Positions 16,417 through 27,027 of a stretch of DNA of 64,000 nt are shown one piece after another; the first letter of the stretch is position 1, and each line of letters begins with the position of its first letter. This stretch comes from Ochrobactrum sp. CGA5 (GTDB taxonomy: Bacteria > Pseudomonadota > Alphaproteobacteria > Rhizobiales > Rhizobiaceae). The stretch is taken from contig NZ_VCIG01000038.1 of assembly GCF_006345815.1 (NCBI RefSeq), forward strand, positions 496,001 through 560,000, read 5' to 3'. The notes beneath the pieces were generated by a model. It searched no databases, was not told where the DNA came from, and saw nothing but the letters and a program-made list of their open reading frames with translations. The translations under genes and the position numbers were made by a program.

Positions 16417-17691
16417 ATGAGCAAAGTCAGCAACAGCGGCGGCGATTCCAAGAATACGCTTTATTGCTCGTTCTGCGGCAAAAGCCAGCATGAAGTGCGC
16501 AAGCTGATTGCAGGCCCGACCGTTTTCATCTGCGACGAATGCGTCGAACTCTGCATGGACATCATCCGCGAGGAAAACAAATCCTCGATGGTGAAGTCAC
16601 GCGAGGGCGTGCCTACGCCGCAGGAAATCATGGCCGTTCTTGACGATTACGTCATCGGCCAGAAGGATGCCAAGCGCGTTCTGTCGGTTGCGGTACACAA
16701 TCACTACAAGCGTCTCGCCCATCAGTCCAAGAGCAGCGATATCGAGCTTGCGAAGTCGAACATTCTACTCGTCGGTCCGACGGGTTGCGGTAAGACCTAT
16801 CTTGCCCAGACACTCGCACGCATCATTGATGTGCCGTTCACCATGGCTGATGCGACGACACTGACGGAAGCCGGTTATGTCGGTGAAGATGTGGAGAACA
16901 TCATCCTGAAGCTGCTTCAGGCCGCCGATTACAACGTGGAACGCGCGCAGCGCGGCATTGTCTATATCGACGAAGTCGACAAGATCAGCCGCAAGTCGGA
17001 TAACCCGTCCATCACGCGCGACGTGTCGGGCGAGGGTGTCCAGCAGGCGCTGCTGAAGATCATGGAAGGCACCGTCGCTTCCGTGCCGCCGCAAGGTGGC
17101 CGAAAGCATCCACAGCAGGAATTCCTGCAGGTGGACACGACAAACATCCTGTTCATTTGCGGCGGCGCTTTTGCCGGTCTCGACAAGATCATTTCCGCAC
17201 GTGGCGAGAAGACGTCCATCGGCTTTGGCGCGACCGTTCGTTCGGTCGACGAGCGCCGTATCGGTGATGTCTTCAAGGAACTGGAGCCGGAAGATCTTCT
17301 GAAATTCGGCCTCATTCCCGAATTCGTCGGTCGTCTGCCGGTGATTGCAACGCTTGAAGACCTCGATGTTGATGCTCTAGTGCAGATTCTGACCGAGCCG
17401 AAGAATGCGCTTGTGAAGCAATATCAACGCCTGTTCGATATGGAAAATGTTGAATTGAGCTTCCACGATGACGCCCTGCGGGCGATTGCCAACAAGGCAG
17501 TCGAGCGCAAGACGGGTGCGCGCGGCCTGCGCTCGATCATGGAAAAGATCCTGCTTGATACGATGTTCGAGCTTCCGACGCTGGAAGGCGTACAGGAAGT
17601 GGTCATTTCTGGCGATGTAGTGGATGGCAGCGCCCGTCCGCTCTATATCTATGCCGAGCGACAGGACGAAAAGGGTAATGTTTCCGCTTAA
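16417..17691 (+). CDS. clpX: ClpX unfoldase, ATP-binding subunit of Clp protease
   Basis: This 424-residue AAA+ unfoldase recognises tagged substrates and feeds them into ClpP. It has an N-terminal zinc-binding domain ([19 protein letters not shown]), Walker A GPTGCGKT, Walker [11 protein letters not shown], and the ClpP-docking IGFGA loop. All family landmarks are present. GAAAGGAAACTGCG precedes the ATG. A strong terminator follows within 20 bases of the stop, ahead of lon. Confidence 0.97.
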   Translation: MSKVSNSGGDSKNTLYCSFCGKSQHEVRKLIAGPTVFICDECVELCMDIIREENKSSMVKSREGVPTPQEIMAVLDDYVIGQKDAKRVLSVAVHNHYKRLAHQSKSSDIELAKSNILLVGPTGCGKTYLAQTLARIIDVPFTMADATTLTEAGYVGEDVENIILKLLQAADYNVERAQRGIVYIDEVDKISRKSDNPSITRDVSGEGVQQALLKIMEGTVASVPPQGGRKHPQQEFLQVDTTNILFICGGAFAGLDKIISARGEKTSIGFGATVRSVDERRIGDVFKELEPEDLLKFGLIPEFVGRLPVIATLEDLDVDALVQILTEPKNALVKQYQRLFDMENVELSFHDDALRAIANKAVERKTGARGLRSIMEKILLDTMFELPTLEGVQEVVISGDVVDGSARPLYIYAERQDEKGNVSA

Positions 17692-17710
17692 GCGGTAGCG
17701 ACTAATCCAT

Positions 17711-17736
17711 AAAAAGGCCGCGCAAGCGGCCTTTTT
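17711..17736 (+). terminator. Intrinsic terminator after clpX
   Basis: AAAAAGGCCGC and GCGGCCTTTTT form a perfect stem around a GCAA tetraloop, ending in five Ts. Confidence 0.9.
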
Positions 17737-17998
17737 CATGTGTTAAACTTGCGCAGGGCTTATCCTGTCATTATTGCAGGCGCAGCAATCAGGGTACAGC
17801 CTAAGCTGGATATTGTACTAATTCACGGTACAGCGCAGGATAGATGACGATTCTATGAAAGCCATCCCGCTACAGGCTATTGAATTGCCGGGGTCGGCTC
17901 TCCAAGTATGGACCGAAGCACATTCGTGACCTGCCTCATGACGAAAGGGGGCGCGGATGTGGCAGTCAGGTCGAAAGACCTGAGAAAGGACTTGAGTT

Positions 17999-20437
17999 AT
18001 GACGGGTATTGAACAGAAAACCCCATTGGGTGGTTCTGAAGCGGGCGGTGCGGACGGGCTTTATGCCGTTTTGCCGTTGCGTGACATCGTCGTTTTCCCC
18101 CATATGATCGTTCCGCTCTTTGTCGGCCGCGAAAAGTCCATTCGCGCGCTGGAGGAAGTGATGGGCGTGGACAAGCAGATTCTGCTTGCTACCCAGAAGA
18201 ACGCCGCCGATGACGATCCGGCACCGGATGCGATTTACGAAATCGGTACGATTGCCAATGTATTGCAGCTTTTGAAGCTACCGGACGGCACCGTCAAGGT
18301 GCTGGTCGAAGGCACGGCGCGCGCCAAGGTTTCCAAGTTTACCGACCGCGAAGACTATCACGAGGCCTATGCTGCGGCTTTGCCGGAGCCTGAGGAAGAT
18401 GCTGTCGAGATTGAGGCGCTTGCCCGCTCGGTGGTTTCCGACTTCGAAAACTACGTCAAGCTGAACAAGAAGATTTCGCCGGAAGTGGTTGGTGCGGCCA
18501 GCCAGATCGACGATTATTCGAAGCTTGCCGACACGGTTGCCTCGCATCTCGCGATCAAGATTCCCGAAAAGCAGGAAATGCTGTCGATCCTCTCGGTGCG
18601 CGAGCGCCTTGAGAAGGCACTTTCCTTCATGGAAGCGGAAATTTCGGTTCTTCAGGTTGAGAAACGTATCCGCAGCCGCGTCAAGCGCCAGATGGAGAAG
18701 ACGCAGCGCGAATACTATCTCAACGAGCAGATGAAGGCGATCCAGAAGGAGCTTGGTGATGGCGAGGATGGCCGCGATGAAGCGGCTGAACTCGAAGAAC
18801 GCATCAACAAGACCAAGCTTTCCAAGGAAGCCCGCGAAAAGGCCCAGGCGGAGCTCAAGAAGCTGCGCAGCATGAGCCCAATGTCCGCCGAAGCGACGGT
18901 CGTTCGCAACTATCTCGACTGGCTGCTGTCCATCCCCTGGGGCAAGAAGTCGAAGATCAAGCAGGACCTGAACTTTGCCGAAGAAGTACTCGATGACGAG
19001 CATTTTGGTCTCGACAAGGTCAAGGAGCGCATCGTCGAATATCTCGCAGTGCAGGCCCGCTCGAGCAAGATCAAGGGCCCGATACTCTGCCTCGTCGGGC
19101 CTCCCGGCGTAGGTAAGACCTCGCTTGCCCGCTCGATTGCCAAGGCTACCGGACGCGAATATGTCCGTATGTCGCTTGGTGGTGTGCGCGACGAGGCTGA
19201 AATCCGCGGTCACCGCCGCACCTATATTGGCTCGATGCCCGGCAAGGTCATCCAGTCCATGAAGAAGGCAAAGAAGTCCAATCCGCTCTTCCTACTCGAT
19301 GAAATCGACAAGATGGGTCAGGACTTCCGCGGCGATCCGTCCTCGGCCATGCTCGAGGTGCTGGACCCTGAACAGAACTCGACCTTCATGGATCACTACC
19401 TTGAGGTCGAATATGATCTGTCGAACGTCATGTTCGTGACGACGGCCAATACGTTGAACATCCCCGGTCCATTGCTGGATCGCATGGAAGTCATCCGTAT
19501 TGCCGGCTACACCGAGGATGAAAAGCTCGAAATCGCCAAGCGGCACCTGCTGCCGAAGGCGATCAAGGATCACGCCCTGCAGCCGAAGGAGTTTTCGGTC
19601 ACGGACGATGCTCTGCGCAATGTTATACGCCTTTACACGCGGGAAGCAGGCGTGCGTAGCCTCGAACGAGAACTGATGACCCTGGCACGTAAGGCCGTAA
19701 CCGAAATCCTGAAGTCGAAGAAGAAGTCGGTGAAAGTCACCGATAAAAACCTCTCCGACTATCTGGGTGTCGAGCGGTTCCGTTTTGGCCAGATCGACGG
19801 TGAAGATCAGGTTGGCGTCGTGACAGGCCTTGCCTGGACGGAAGTTGGCGGTGAATTGTTGACCATTGAAGGCGTCATGATGCCCGGCAAGGGCCGCATG
19901 ACGGTCACGGGTAATCTCCGCGACGTGATGAAAGAATCGATCTCTGCGGCGGCATCATATGTCCGTAGCAGGGCAATTGATTTCGGCATCGAGCCTCCGC
20001 TGTTCGACAAGCGCGACATCCACGTGCACGTGCCGGAAGGTGCTACACCAAAGGACGGTCCGTCCGCCGGCATCGCCATGGTCACGGCGATTGTCTCCGT
20101 GCTGACCGGCATCCCGGTTCGCAAGGACATCGCAATGACCGGGGAGGTCACCCTGCGCGGTCGCGTCCTGCCGATCGGCGGCCTCAAGGAAAAGCTCCTC
20201 GCGGCACTGCGCGGCGGCATCAAGAAGGTTCTGATCCCGGAAGAAAACGCCAAGGATCTGGCGGATATTCCGGACAATGTGAAGAACAATCTTGAGATCG
20301 TTCCAGTGTCTCGCGTGGGTGAGGTGCTCAAGCACGCTCTGGTTCGCGAGCCCGAGCCGATTGAATGGACGGAGCCCGCAAATGCGACACCGGTCCCTTC
20401 GGTCGAGGAAGAAGCTGGCGCCTCGATGGCCCATTAA
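17999..20437 (+). CDS. lon: ATP-dependent Lon protease
   Basis: This 812-residue single-chain AAA+ protease degrades misfolded and regulatory proteins. The N-terminal LON substrate domain ([21 protein letters not shown]) is followed by the ATPase (GPPGVGKTS Walker [11 protein letters not shown] Walker B) and the protease domain with catalytic Ser in KDGPSAG and Lys in [19 protein letters not shown] precedes the ATG. It has its own 260-base upstream region after the clpX terminator; I found no clear heat-shock promoter in it. Two terminators follow. Confidence 0.97.
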   Translation: MTGIEQKTPLGGSEAGGADGLYAVLPLRDIVVFPHMIVPLFVGREKSIRALEEVMGVDKQILLATQKNAADDDPAPDAIYEIGTIANVLQLLKLPDGTVKVLVEGTARAKVSKFTDREDYHEAYAAALPEPEEDAVEIEALARSVVSDFENYVKLNKKISPEVVGAASQIDDYSKLADTVASHLAIKIPEKQEMLSILSVRERLEKALSFMEAEISVLQVEKRIRSRVKRQMEKTQREYYLNEQMKAIQKELGDGEDGRDEAAELEERINKTKLSKEAREKAQAELKKLRSMSPMSAEATVVRNYLDWLLSIPWGKKSKIKQDLNFAEEVLDDEHFGLDKVKERIVEYLAVQARSSKIKGPILCLVGPPGVGKTSLARSIAKATGREYVRMSLGGVRDEAEIRGHRRTYIGSMPGKVIQSMKKAKKSNPLFLLDEIDKMGQDFRGDPSSAMLEVLDPEQNSTFMDHYLEVEYDLSNVMFVTTANTLNIPGPLLDRMEVIRIAGYTEDEKLEIAKRHLLPKAIKDHALQPKEFSVTDDALRNVIRLYTREAGVRSLERELMTLARKAVTEILKSKKKSVKVTDKNLSDYLGVERFRFGQIDGEDQVGVVTGLAWTEVGGELLTIEGVMMPGKGRMTVTGNLRDVMKESISAAASYVRSRAIDFGIEPPLFDKRDIHVHVPEGATPKDGPSAGIAMVTAIVSVLTGIPVRKDIAMTGEVTLRGRVLPIGGLKEKLLAALRGGIKKVLIPEENAKDLADIPDNVKNNLEIVPVSRVGEVLKHALVREPEPIEWTEPANATPVPSVEEEAGASMAH

Positions 20438-20561
20438 GGCATTTCCGGCAAACGTTCGAAAGAGTTTGCTTATTGGCGATGCGCTGAAATGAACTTCCGG
20501 CAGGCGATTCTGATTCAGTCGGATAGTCGTGCCGGAAGCTGTCTATCAGGACCAACAATCG

Positions 20562-20620
20562 AAATGCCGGGCGATTTGCCCGGCATTTCTGTGTTTAACC
20601 CCGGTTTTCCGGGGTTTTTT
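20562..20620 (+). terminator. Double terminator after lon
   Basis: The first hairpin AAATGCCGGGC/GCCCGGCATTT spans 20562-20588. The second, AACCCCGG/CCGGGGTT (20597-20616), runs into TTTTTT. Upstream, CTTCCGGC (20493-20500) can also pair with GCCGGAAG (20531-20538). The block insulates the HU gene from lon. Confidence 0.85.
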
Positions 20621-20714
20621 CGTGTTGACAGGCTTGGTTTGTGAAACGATTTGAATAAACTCCGACCAATCCGGTCACGTTATCCGTTCCGGTAGATAAA
20701 GAAAGGAAATGCCA

Positions 20715-20990
20715 ATGAACAAGAACGAATTGGTTGCCGCAGTTGCGGAAAAGGGCGGTTTGACGAAGGCTGATGCCGGTACTGCTGTTGACGCCGTACT
20801 CGCTGCTGTCACCGGCGCCCTGAAGGCTGGTGAAGAAGTCCGCCTGCCTGGCTTCGGCGTTTTCTCCGTGTCGCATCGCGCTGCCTCGACCGGCCGCAAC
20901 CCATCGACCGGCAAGGAAGTTGCTATCCCGGCTCGCAACGTGCCGAAGTTTTCGGCTGGCAAGGGCCTGAAGGACGCCGTAAACGGTTAA
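20715..20990 (+). CDS. hupB: Histone-like DNA-binding protein HU
   Basis: This 91-residue HU/IHF family protein bends and compacts DNA. The start MNKNELVAAVAEKGGLTKADA and the DNA-binding arm GRNPSTGKEVAIPARNVPKFSAGKGLK are typical of HU. ATG 20715 is chosen because AAGGAA is well spaced from it, whereas ATG 20709 directly abuts that site. A TTGACA at 20625-20630 just after the lon terminator is a plausible -35 element. A Pro-containing RNP turn points to HU; the alpha/beta label is conventional. Confidence 0.95.
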   Translation: MNKNELVAAVAEKGGLTKADAGTAVDAVLAAVTGALKAGEEVRLPGFGVFSVSHRAASTGRNPSTGKEVAIPARNVPKFSAGKGLKDAVNG

Positions 20991-21079
20991 TCATGATCTG
21001 GAGAGTGAAAGCTCTTCGAACGGATCGTGACGATAAATTTCGAGCCATCGCGGCATGGTCGCGAATGGCTATCGAGAAG

Positions 21080-21102
21080 GCCCGGTTCATCCGGGCTTTT
21101 TT
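21080..21102 (+). terminator. Intrinsic terminator after HU gene
   Basis: GCCCGG and CCGGGC pair around TTCAT, followed directly by six Ts. Confidence 0.88.
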
Positions 21103-21270
21103 CGTTTGAAAGGTCGGTGAGTGCTTCTAGACTGCCGCGATATGTTGTGACTTGATGGCCTTACCAATCGGAAGATCGCCTACGGGGCGGCGTTTACCGT
21201 AACAATTGCCGCGCAAATCCTTCACTTATGGATGGTCGACCGATACCGATCAAATCGGCTTAAATAGAAA

Positions 21271-21294
21271 GAAGCCGGGTCTAGGCCCGGCTTC
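21271..21294 (-). terminator. Terminator after uvrA
   Basis: GAAGCCGGG pairs with CCCGGCTTC. On the minus strand it lies just beyond the uvrA stop and a T-rich TTTCTATTT tract follows. Confidence 0.75.
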
Positions 21295-21317
21295 CAATAA
21301 TTCTCGTTGCCAATGCT

Positions 21318-24242
21318 TTATTCAGCCGCCTCTGAACTACGCTTGGGGCGACGTTCCAGCAATTCCTTGAGGAAGTGGCCAGTGTAAGAGCGCTTCTCCT
21401 TCACAATGTCTTCTGGACGGCCCACGGCGACGATTTCGCCGCCGCCATCGCCGCCTTCCGGCCCAAGGTCGATCACCCAATCGGCAGTCTTGATGACTTC
21501 CAGATTGTGCTCGATCACCACGACCGTGTTGCCCTGTTCGACCAGCTCGTGCAGCACTTCCAAAAGCTTCGCCACGTCATGGAAATGCAGGCCGGTTGTC
21601 GGCTCATCCAGAATATAGAGCGTGCGGCCCGTTGCGCGGCGCGACAGTTCCTTGGCAAGCTTCACGCGCTGCGCCTCACCACCCGAAAGCGTCGTCGCCT
21701 GCTGGCCAACCTTGATATAGCCAAGACCGACCTTCACGAGTGTTTCAAGCTTGTCTCGCACCGCAGGCACGGCGGAGAAGAACTCCGCGCCTTCCTCGAC
21801 AGTCATATCCAGCACATCGGCGATGGACTTGCCCTTGAACAGGACTTCGAGCGTTTCGCGGTTGTAGCGTTTGCCGTGGCAGACGTCGCACGTCACATAG
21901 ACATCCGGCAGGAAGTGCATCTCGATCTTGATGACGCCGTCGCCCTGGCAGGCCTCGCAGCGCCCGCCCTTCACGTTGAACGAGAAGCGGCCCGGCTGAT
22001 AGCCGCGTGCCTTGGCTTCCGGCAGGCCCGCGAACCAGTCGCGGATTGGGGTGAAGGCACCGGTATAGGTTGCCGGGTTGGAACGCGGAGTGCGGCCAAT
22101 CGGCGACTGGTCGATATCGATCACCTTATCGAGGAATTCCAACCCTTCGATACGGTCATGCTCTGCCGGATGCTCACGCGACCCCATGATGCGGCGTGAA
22201 GCGGCCTTGAAAAGAGTTTCGATCAGGAAAGTGGACTTGCCGCCGCCTGAAACGCCGGTGACGGCGGTGAAGGTTCCAAGAGGAATATCCGCCGAGACAT
22301 TTTTCAGGTTGTTGCCGCGCGCACCCACCACCCGGATGCGCTTGGTTTTCTCAATCTTGCGTCGTTCCGCCGGAACTGCAACCTCCATCGCGCCCGACAG
22401 ATACTTGCCGGTTAGCGATTGGGAATTGGACATAACATCCTGTGGCGACCCTTGAGCAATGATCTTGCCGCCATGGACGCCAGCCGCCGGGCCAATATCG
22501 ACCACATAATCGGCGGTCAGGATCGCATCTTCATCGTGTTCAACCACGATAACCGTATTGCCGAGATCACGCAGATGGCGCAGCGTGTCGAGCAGGCGGG
22601 CATTGTCACGCTGATGCAGGCCGATGGATGGTTCATCCAGCACGTAGAGCACGCCGGTCAGGCCGGAGCCGATCTGCGAGGCAAGACGGATACGCTGGCT
22701 TTCGCCGCCTGACAATGTGCCGGAATTGCGCGCCAGCGTCAGGTAATCGAGACCAACGTCGTTGAGGAATTGCAGGCGCTCACGGATTTCCTTGAGGATG
22801 CGGGCGGCAATTTCGCGCTGCTTGTCGTTGAAGCTGCCATCAATGTCGCGGAACCAGGCATCGGACTTGCGGATCGACATTTCGGTAATTTCACCGATAT
22901 GCTTCATGCCGACCTTGACCGCGAGCGCTTCCGGTTTCAAACGATAGCCGTTACAAGCGGGGCAGGGCGTCGAGGCCATGAAACGCTCGATATCTTCACG
23001 TGACCAGGCAGAGTCGGTCTCTTTCCAGCGTCGCTCCAGATTGGGAATCACGCCTTCAAAAGGCTTCGTCGTCTGATAGGAGCGCAAGCCGTCATCATAC
23101 TGGAAGGTGATTTCCTTGCCTTTGGTGCCATAAAGAATGGCCTGCTGGGCTTCTTCCGAAAGATCGGCCCAACGTGCACCGATCTTGAAACCATAGACTT
23201 TACCAAGCGCTTCCAGCGTCTGATTGTAATAGGGCGAAGAGGATCGCGCCCACGGAGCAATCGCGCCGTCCTTCAAAACTGCCGTTTCGTCTGGAATGAT
23301 CAGGTTCGGATCAATGGCTTGCTGCGTGCCGAGACCGTCGCAGGTTGGGCAGGCACCGAACGGATTATTGAACGAAAACAAGCGCGGTTCGATTTCGGGA
23401 ATCGTGAAACCGGAAACCGGGCAGGCAAACTTCTCCGAAAACAGGATGCGCTCATGCGTTTCGTTGGCCGACTTGTTGGCCGAACCGCCCTCCGCCGTTT
23501 CTTCGGGTGGCAGGGGCTTGTCCGCAAATTCGGCAACGGCCAGGCCTTCGGCAAGCTTGAGGCAGGTTTCAAGGCTGTCGGCGAGGCGGGTCGACAGGTC
23601 AGGACGCACCACCACACGGTCGACCACAACATCGATATCGTGCTTGTACTTCTTGTCGAGCGCGGGAACATCGGCGATTTCATAGAAGGTGCCGTCCACC
23701 TTCACGCGCTGAAAGCCCTTTTTCTGAAGCTCGGCCAGTTCCTTCTTGTACTCACCCTTGCGTCCGCGAACGATGGGCGCGAGGATATAAAGGCGTGTGC
23801 CTTCCTCAAGCGCCATGACACGATCGACCATCTGGCTGACAGTCTGGCTTTCAATGGGAAGGCCAGTCGCCGGCGAATAGGGTACGCCGACGCGCGCAAA
23901 GAGCAGGCGCATATAGTCGTAAATTTCGGTGACAGTGCCGACCGTCGAGCGCGGATTGCGGCTTGTCGTCTTCTGCTCGATGGAAATAGCGGGGGACAGG
24001 CCGTCGATCTGGTCGACATCCGGCTTCTGCATCATCTCAAGGAACTGGCGTGCGTAGGCCGAAAGGCTTTCAACATAACGGCGCTGGCCTTCCGCATAGA
24101 TCGTATCAAAGGCAAGCGAGGATTTGCCCGAGCCGGAAAGCCCTGTCATCACAATCAGCTTGTCGCGGGGCAGATCGAGATCGACATTTTTCAGATTGTG
24201 TTCGCGTGCGCCACGTATGGAAATGAATTTCTGATCGCTCAT
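21318..24242 (-). CDS. uvrA: Excinuclease ABC subunit A
   Basis: This 974-residue damage-recognition ATPase of nucleotide excision repair loads UvrB onto lesions. Two ABC ATPase modules are visible: Walker [10 protein letters not shown] and signature LSGGESQR in the first, GVSGGGKST and LSGGEAQR in the second. Zinc modules are CPVSGF..CPTCDG and [21 protein letters not shown] 24242 ([20 protein letters not shown]) is chosen because family members begin here; a longer frame to 24299 is unsupported. A LexA-type box lies 140 bases upstream, so SOS induction is expected. Confidence 0.97.
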   Translation of the reverse strand: MSDQKFISIRGAREHNLKNVDLDLPRDKLIVMTGLSGSGKSSLAFDTIYAEGQRRYVESLSAYARQFLEMMQKPDVDQIDGLSPAISIEQKTTSRNPRSTVGTVTEIYDYMRLLFARVGVPYSPATGLPIESQTVSQMVDRVMALEEGTRLYILAPIVRGRKGEYKKELAELQKKGFQRVKVDGTFYEIADVPALDKKYKHDIDVVVDRVVVRPDLSTRLADSLETCLKLAEGLAVAEFADKPLPPEETAEGGSANKSANETHERILFSEKFACPVSGFTIPEIEPRLFSFNNPFGACPTCDGLGTQQAIDPNLIIPDETAVLKDGAIAPWARSSSPYYNQTLEALGKVYGFKIGARWADLSEEAQQAILYGTKGKEITFQYDDGLRSYQTTKPFEGVIPNLERRWKETDSAWSREDIERFMASTPCPACNGYRLKPEALAVKVGMKHIGEITEMSIRKSDAWFRDIDGSFNDKQREIAARILKEIRERLQFLNDVGLDYLTLARNSGTLSGGESQRIRLASQIGSGLTGVLYVLDEPSIGLHQRDNARLLDTLRHLRDLGNTVIVVEHDEDAILTADYVVDIGPAAGVHGGKIIAQGSPQDVMSNSQSLTGKYLSGAMEVAVPAERRKIEKTKRIRVVGARGNNLKNVSADIPLGTFTAVTGVSGGGKSTFLIETLFKAASRRIMGSREHPAEHDRIEGLEFLDKVIDIDQSPIGRTPRSNPATYTGAFTPIRDWFAGLPEAKARGYQPGRFSFNVKGGRCEACQGDGVIKIEMHFLPDVYVTCDVCHGKRYNRETLEVLFKGKSIADVLDMTVEEGAEFFSAVPAVRDKLETLVKVGLGYIKVGQQATTLSGGEAQRVKLAKELSRRATGRTLYILDEPTTGLHFHDVAKLLEVLHELVEQGNTVVVIEHNLEVIKTADWVIDLGPEGGDGGGEIVAVGRPEDIVKEKRSYTGHFLKELLERRPKRSSEAAE

Positions 24243-24380
24243 TCCGCGTCCTGCCTGCTCATGATGCAATGGATAAACGGGCACTGCATGATAAAACACG
24301 TCGGCCCGGTCTCTAATATGGGGTGAAACCCTCCAACAAGAAGGGGGTTCCAGTCATTCATCGGTGCACTCTTATCATTA

Positions 24381-24395
24381 GAACAAATATCGAAC
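24381..24395. promoter_or_regulatory. LexA (SOS) box for uvrA
   Basis: GAAC-AAATATC-GAAC, the complement of the alphaproteobacterial LexA consensus GTTC-N7-GTTC, lies 139 bases upstream of the uvrA ATG, in the uvrA reading direction. Confidence 0.75.
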
Positions 24396-25039
24396 AACCA
24401 GCCTTCTGATAGGCGATAAGAAATGTGAACGCAAGAGCGTTGACTGTCACTCCTGACAGGAGCAGACTGTCCTAACTCGCTGATAGCGGAGAGGTGCCGC
24501 GGTGGGATGACACGGCATCGGCAAGAGGTCCGCAGGAGGCGGGATATCCAGTAGGGAGGTAAAGGAGCATGAGTCCACCTGACTACGTTGCCTAGCTTTC
24601 ACAAAGATGAAAGCACAATCCGTTTCGGTCGCGGCAGCATCTTTTCGCAAGGAATGATGCCTCGTTGATCGAAAGTGTGATTGCCGACAATTTGAATTTG
24701 CGCGGAATGCAAATGGCCGTGCGCCTTTGTGATCCGAAAAAATCTGCCGACGAATTATTGTCGACACATGAGCATCGCTCAAACCCCAAGCCCTGCGCGC
24801 CAAAGACACAGTGAGCGGCAGGGCTTTTCCTTGGAAGGTGGACCGGCTAGCGAAGCACGGACGCCAATGCTTCAGGGGGGCTTCATGAGGAAGACCGCTA
24901 AGGTTGTTTCTAGATTAAGGCAGATGCAGTTTCAGCCCCCGAATTGAGGTGGATTGCACTTTCAGCACAGGAAACGGTGCAAAACGCCCCCCATAATTGC
25001 GGCAAGCGCATGGCTTTTTTAAGTTAGAGGTTGTTTTTT

Positions 25040-25054
25040 GAACAAAACAAGAAC
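25040..25054. promoter_or_regulatory. LexA (SOS) box for ssb
   Basis: GAAC-AAAACAA-GAAC matches GTTC-N7-GTTC on the minus strand and lies about 190 bases before the ssb ATG. A TTGACA at 25071-25076 just downstream may be part of the ssb promoter. Confidence 0.72.
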
Positions 25055-25245
25055 ATAAACTCTGTGGACATTGACAAATTCACTGACCACGATTGAGCAC
25101 GCTTTGAGCCAGTCCTGTTAAGGTGAACCTATGAGTTTCTGCTGATGGCGCACCATTGCGCCTGATCTTTCATTTGGAACGTGCCTCATGTCTGTGCGAA
25201 GTCGTGCGGAAAGAGTGTGCATGCAAGACCCGGAGTAGTTTTTCG

Positions 25246-25764
25246 ATGGCTGGTAGCGTCAATAAAGTCATTCTGGTCGGCAACCTTGGTGCCGATCCAG
25301 AAATTCGTCGTCTGAATTCGGGCGATGTGGTTGCCAATCTGCGCATCGCAACGTCTGAAAGCTGGCGTGACCGTCAGACCGGCGAACGCAAGGATCGCAC
25401 CGAATGGCACAGTGTCGTTATTTTTAATGAAAACCTCGCCAAGGTCGCAGAACAGTATCTGAAGAAGGGCGCAAAGGTTTATATCGAAGGCGCACTCCAG
25501 ACCCGCAAATGGCAGGATCAGAACGGTAATGACCGTTACTCGACGGAAGTCGTGTTGCAGAAATTTCGCGGCGAACTGCAGATGCTCGACAGCCGTGGTG
25601 AAGGTGGCGGTGAAGGCCGCTCATTCGGCGGCGGTGGCGGCAACCGTAACCAGATGTCCGATTATTCCGGTGGCGGCGGTGATTTTGGTTCGTCAGGCCC
25701 GTCTTCGGGCGGCGGCAGCAGCGGTGGTTTCTCACGCGATCTGGACGACGAAATTCCGTTCTGA
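25246..25764 (+). CDS. ssb: Single-stranded DNA-binding protein
   Basis: This 172-residue tetrameric SSB protects single-stranded DNA in replication, repair and SOS. The OB fold occupies about 1-112 ([19 protein letters not shown] onward), followed by a Gly-rich flexible linker and the acidic tip DLDDEIPF that recruits partner proteins. ATG 25246 is chosen because SSBs start at this point and GGAG lies upstream; a longer frame from 25156 is unlikely. A LexA box lies upstream and a terminator downstream. Confidence 0.97.
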   Translation: MAGSVNKVILVGNLGADPEIRRLNSGDVVANLRIATSESWRDRQTGERKDRTEWHSVVIFNENLAKVAEQYLKKGAKVYIEGALQTRKWQDQNGNDRYSTEVVLQKFRGELQMLDSRGEGGGEGRSFGGGGGNRNQMSDYSGGGGDFGSSGPSSGGGSSGGFSRDLDDEIPF

Positions 25765-25801
25765 GAACCGTCATAGCTCAGTATATCAGAAGATTAAGAT
25801 A

Positions 25802-25824
25802 AGGCGCTGTAAAACAGCGCCTTT
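25802..25824 (+). terminator. Intrinsic terminator after ssb
   Basis: AGGCGCTGT pairs with ACAGCGCCT around a short A-rich loop, and a T-run follows. Confidence 0.85.
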
Positions 25825-25906
25825 TCGTTTTTCATCTTGCTGATATTCTGCCATTTGGATCGCCGGAAATGCCATGGTTCGTACCTGCGAAAAGCCAGCT
25901 TGAATG

Positions 25907-26620
25907 TCAGATAGATTTTAGAGAAACACGCTTTTCGAGCTGGGCAGCGGCTTCTTTCCGTTCGCTGTAGCGATTTGTCAGATGCTCTGAAATCCCCCGT
26001 GTCAGCAGGGTAAATTTCATCAGTTCTTCCATGACATCGACCACGCGATCGTAGAAAGATGAGGGCTTCATACGGCCTGCATCATCGAATTCCTGCCAAG
26101 CCTTTGCAACCGATGACTGATTGGGAATGGTAATCATCCGCATCCACCGGCCCAGAATGCGCATCTGATTGACAGCATTGAAGCTTTGCGAACCGCCGGA
26201 AACTTGCATCAGGGCCAGCGTACGCCCTTGCGTTGGACGGACAGCGCCGCCGGGTAACGGAATCCAGTCAATCTGCGACTTCATGACGGCACTCATCGCG
26301 CCATGGCGTTCAGGGCTTGTCCAGACCTGGCCTTCCGACCAAAGCATTGCCTCGCGCAGTTCCTGAACCTTGGGGTGGTCCGGCGTACCATCATCCGGCA
26401 AGGGCAGTCCATTGGCATGAAAAATGCGCGTTTCCGCTCCCATCTCATCGAGTAATCTTTGAGCCTCCAGCGTCAGGAAACGACTATAGGAACGGTCGCG
26501 CAACGATCCGTAGAGCAGCAAAATACGAGGCTTATGTTCAGGGAAAGGTGCGCGAAGAGCATCATAATCCGGGAGAAGAAAGGATTCCTGGTCCAGATTC
26601 GGCAAGTCTGCGTCAATCAT
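25907..26620 (-). CDS. arsH: Arsenical resistance NADPH-dependent flavoprotein ArsH
   Basis: This 237-residue flavoprotein of the NADPH-dependent FMN reductase fold oxidises organoarsenicals and protects against arsenic. The FMN phosphate loop [10 protein letters not shown] is intact, and [21 protein letters not shown] and [21 protein letters not shown] are ArsH landmarks. It is the last gene of the ars operon, and its ATG overlaps the arsC stop by four bases. Confidence 0.95.
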   Translation of the reverse strand: MIDADLPNLDQESFLLPDYDALRAPFPEHKPRILLLYGSLRDRSYSRFLTLEAQRLLDEMGAETRIFHANGLPLPDDGTPDHPKVQELREAMLWSEGQVWTSPERHGAMSAVMKSQIDWIPLPGGAVRPTQGRTLALMQVSGGSQSFNAVNQMRILGRWMRMITIPNQSSVAKAWQEFDDAGRMKPSSFYDRVVDVMEELMKFTLLTRGISEHLTNRYSERKEAAAQLEKRVSLKSI

Positions 26621-27027
26621 GTCCTCTCTCCAGATGTGACCTGTTCGCCGTCTTCTTTGGTGAACGAAGCAACAGGGTTATCCAGAAGCGGCAGAACCAG
26701 TTCGGATGGACGGCACAGCCTTGTGCCGCGAGGCGTTTCGACGATCGGCCGGTTGATGAGAATTGGATGAGCCATCATGAAATCGATCAGCTGGTCGTCG
26801 GTCCATTTCGGATCGGACAGGCCGAGTTCGCCATAGGGCGTGCCCTTCTCGCGCAGCAGTTCACGCGGAGTCAGGTTCATTGCTGCAAGGAGGCCGACCA
26901 GACGCTCCCGCGTGGGTGGATTTTGCACATACTCGACAATGACGGGTTCTTCGCCGCTGGCTCGGATCATCGCCAGCGTATTGCGTGAAGTGCCGCATTT
27001 CGGGTTGTGAAAAATGGTGACGCTCAT
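26617..27027 (-). CDS. arsC: Arsenate reductase ArsC (glutaredoxin type)
   Basis: This 136-residue enzyme reduces arsenate to arsenite with glutathione and glutaredoxin. The catalytic Cys lies in [11 protein letters not shown], and the conserved block LINRPIV and nearby Arg residues fit the E. coli type ArsC fold. It overlaps acr3 upstream and arsH downstream by four bases each, so the three are translationally coupled. The product arsenite is then exported by Acr3. Confidence 0.95.
   Translation of the reverse strand: MSVTIFHNPKCGTSRNTLAMIRASGEEPVIVEYVQNPPTRERLVGLLAAMNLTPRELLREKGTPYGELGLSDPKWTDDQLIDFMMAHPILINRPIVETPRGTRLCRPSELVLPLLDNPVASFTKEDGEQVTSGERT

Larger units (their letters stand above)
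20991..21317. other. HU-uvrA intergenic region with two terminators
   Basis: This stretch has no gene. The HU transcript ends at GCCCGG-TTCAT-CCGGGC plus TTTTTT (21080-21102). The uvrA transcript ends at GAAGCCGGG/CCCGGCTTC (21271-21294 on the minus strand). The 170 bases between show nothing I can name. Confidence 0.7.
24243..25245. other. uvrA-ssb divergent intergenic region
   Basis: This kilobase has no convincing gene; a 120-codon minus frame at 24447-24809 has no family signs. It holds two LexA-type boxes (24381-24395 and 25040-25054), one near each gene, and a 13-bp palindrome CTCCTGACAGGAG at 24450-24462. It is unusually long for this gene pair to need for promoters alone, so an unseen small RNA is possible. 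Confidence 0.55.

Noticed and set aside
23319-24326. 335-codon frame opposite uvrA
   Set aside because: It is antisense to the conserved N-terminal half of uvrA; long open antisense frames are common in GC-rich genes.
24447-24809. 120-codon minus frame in the uvrA-ssb gap
   Set aside because: Composition and lack of motifs do not support a protein; noted only as part of the unexplained gap.
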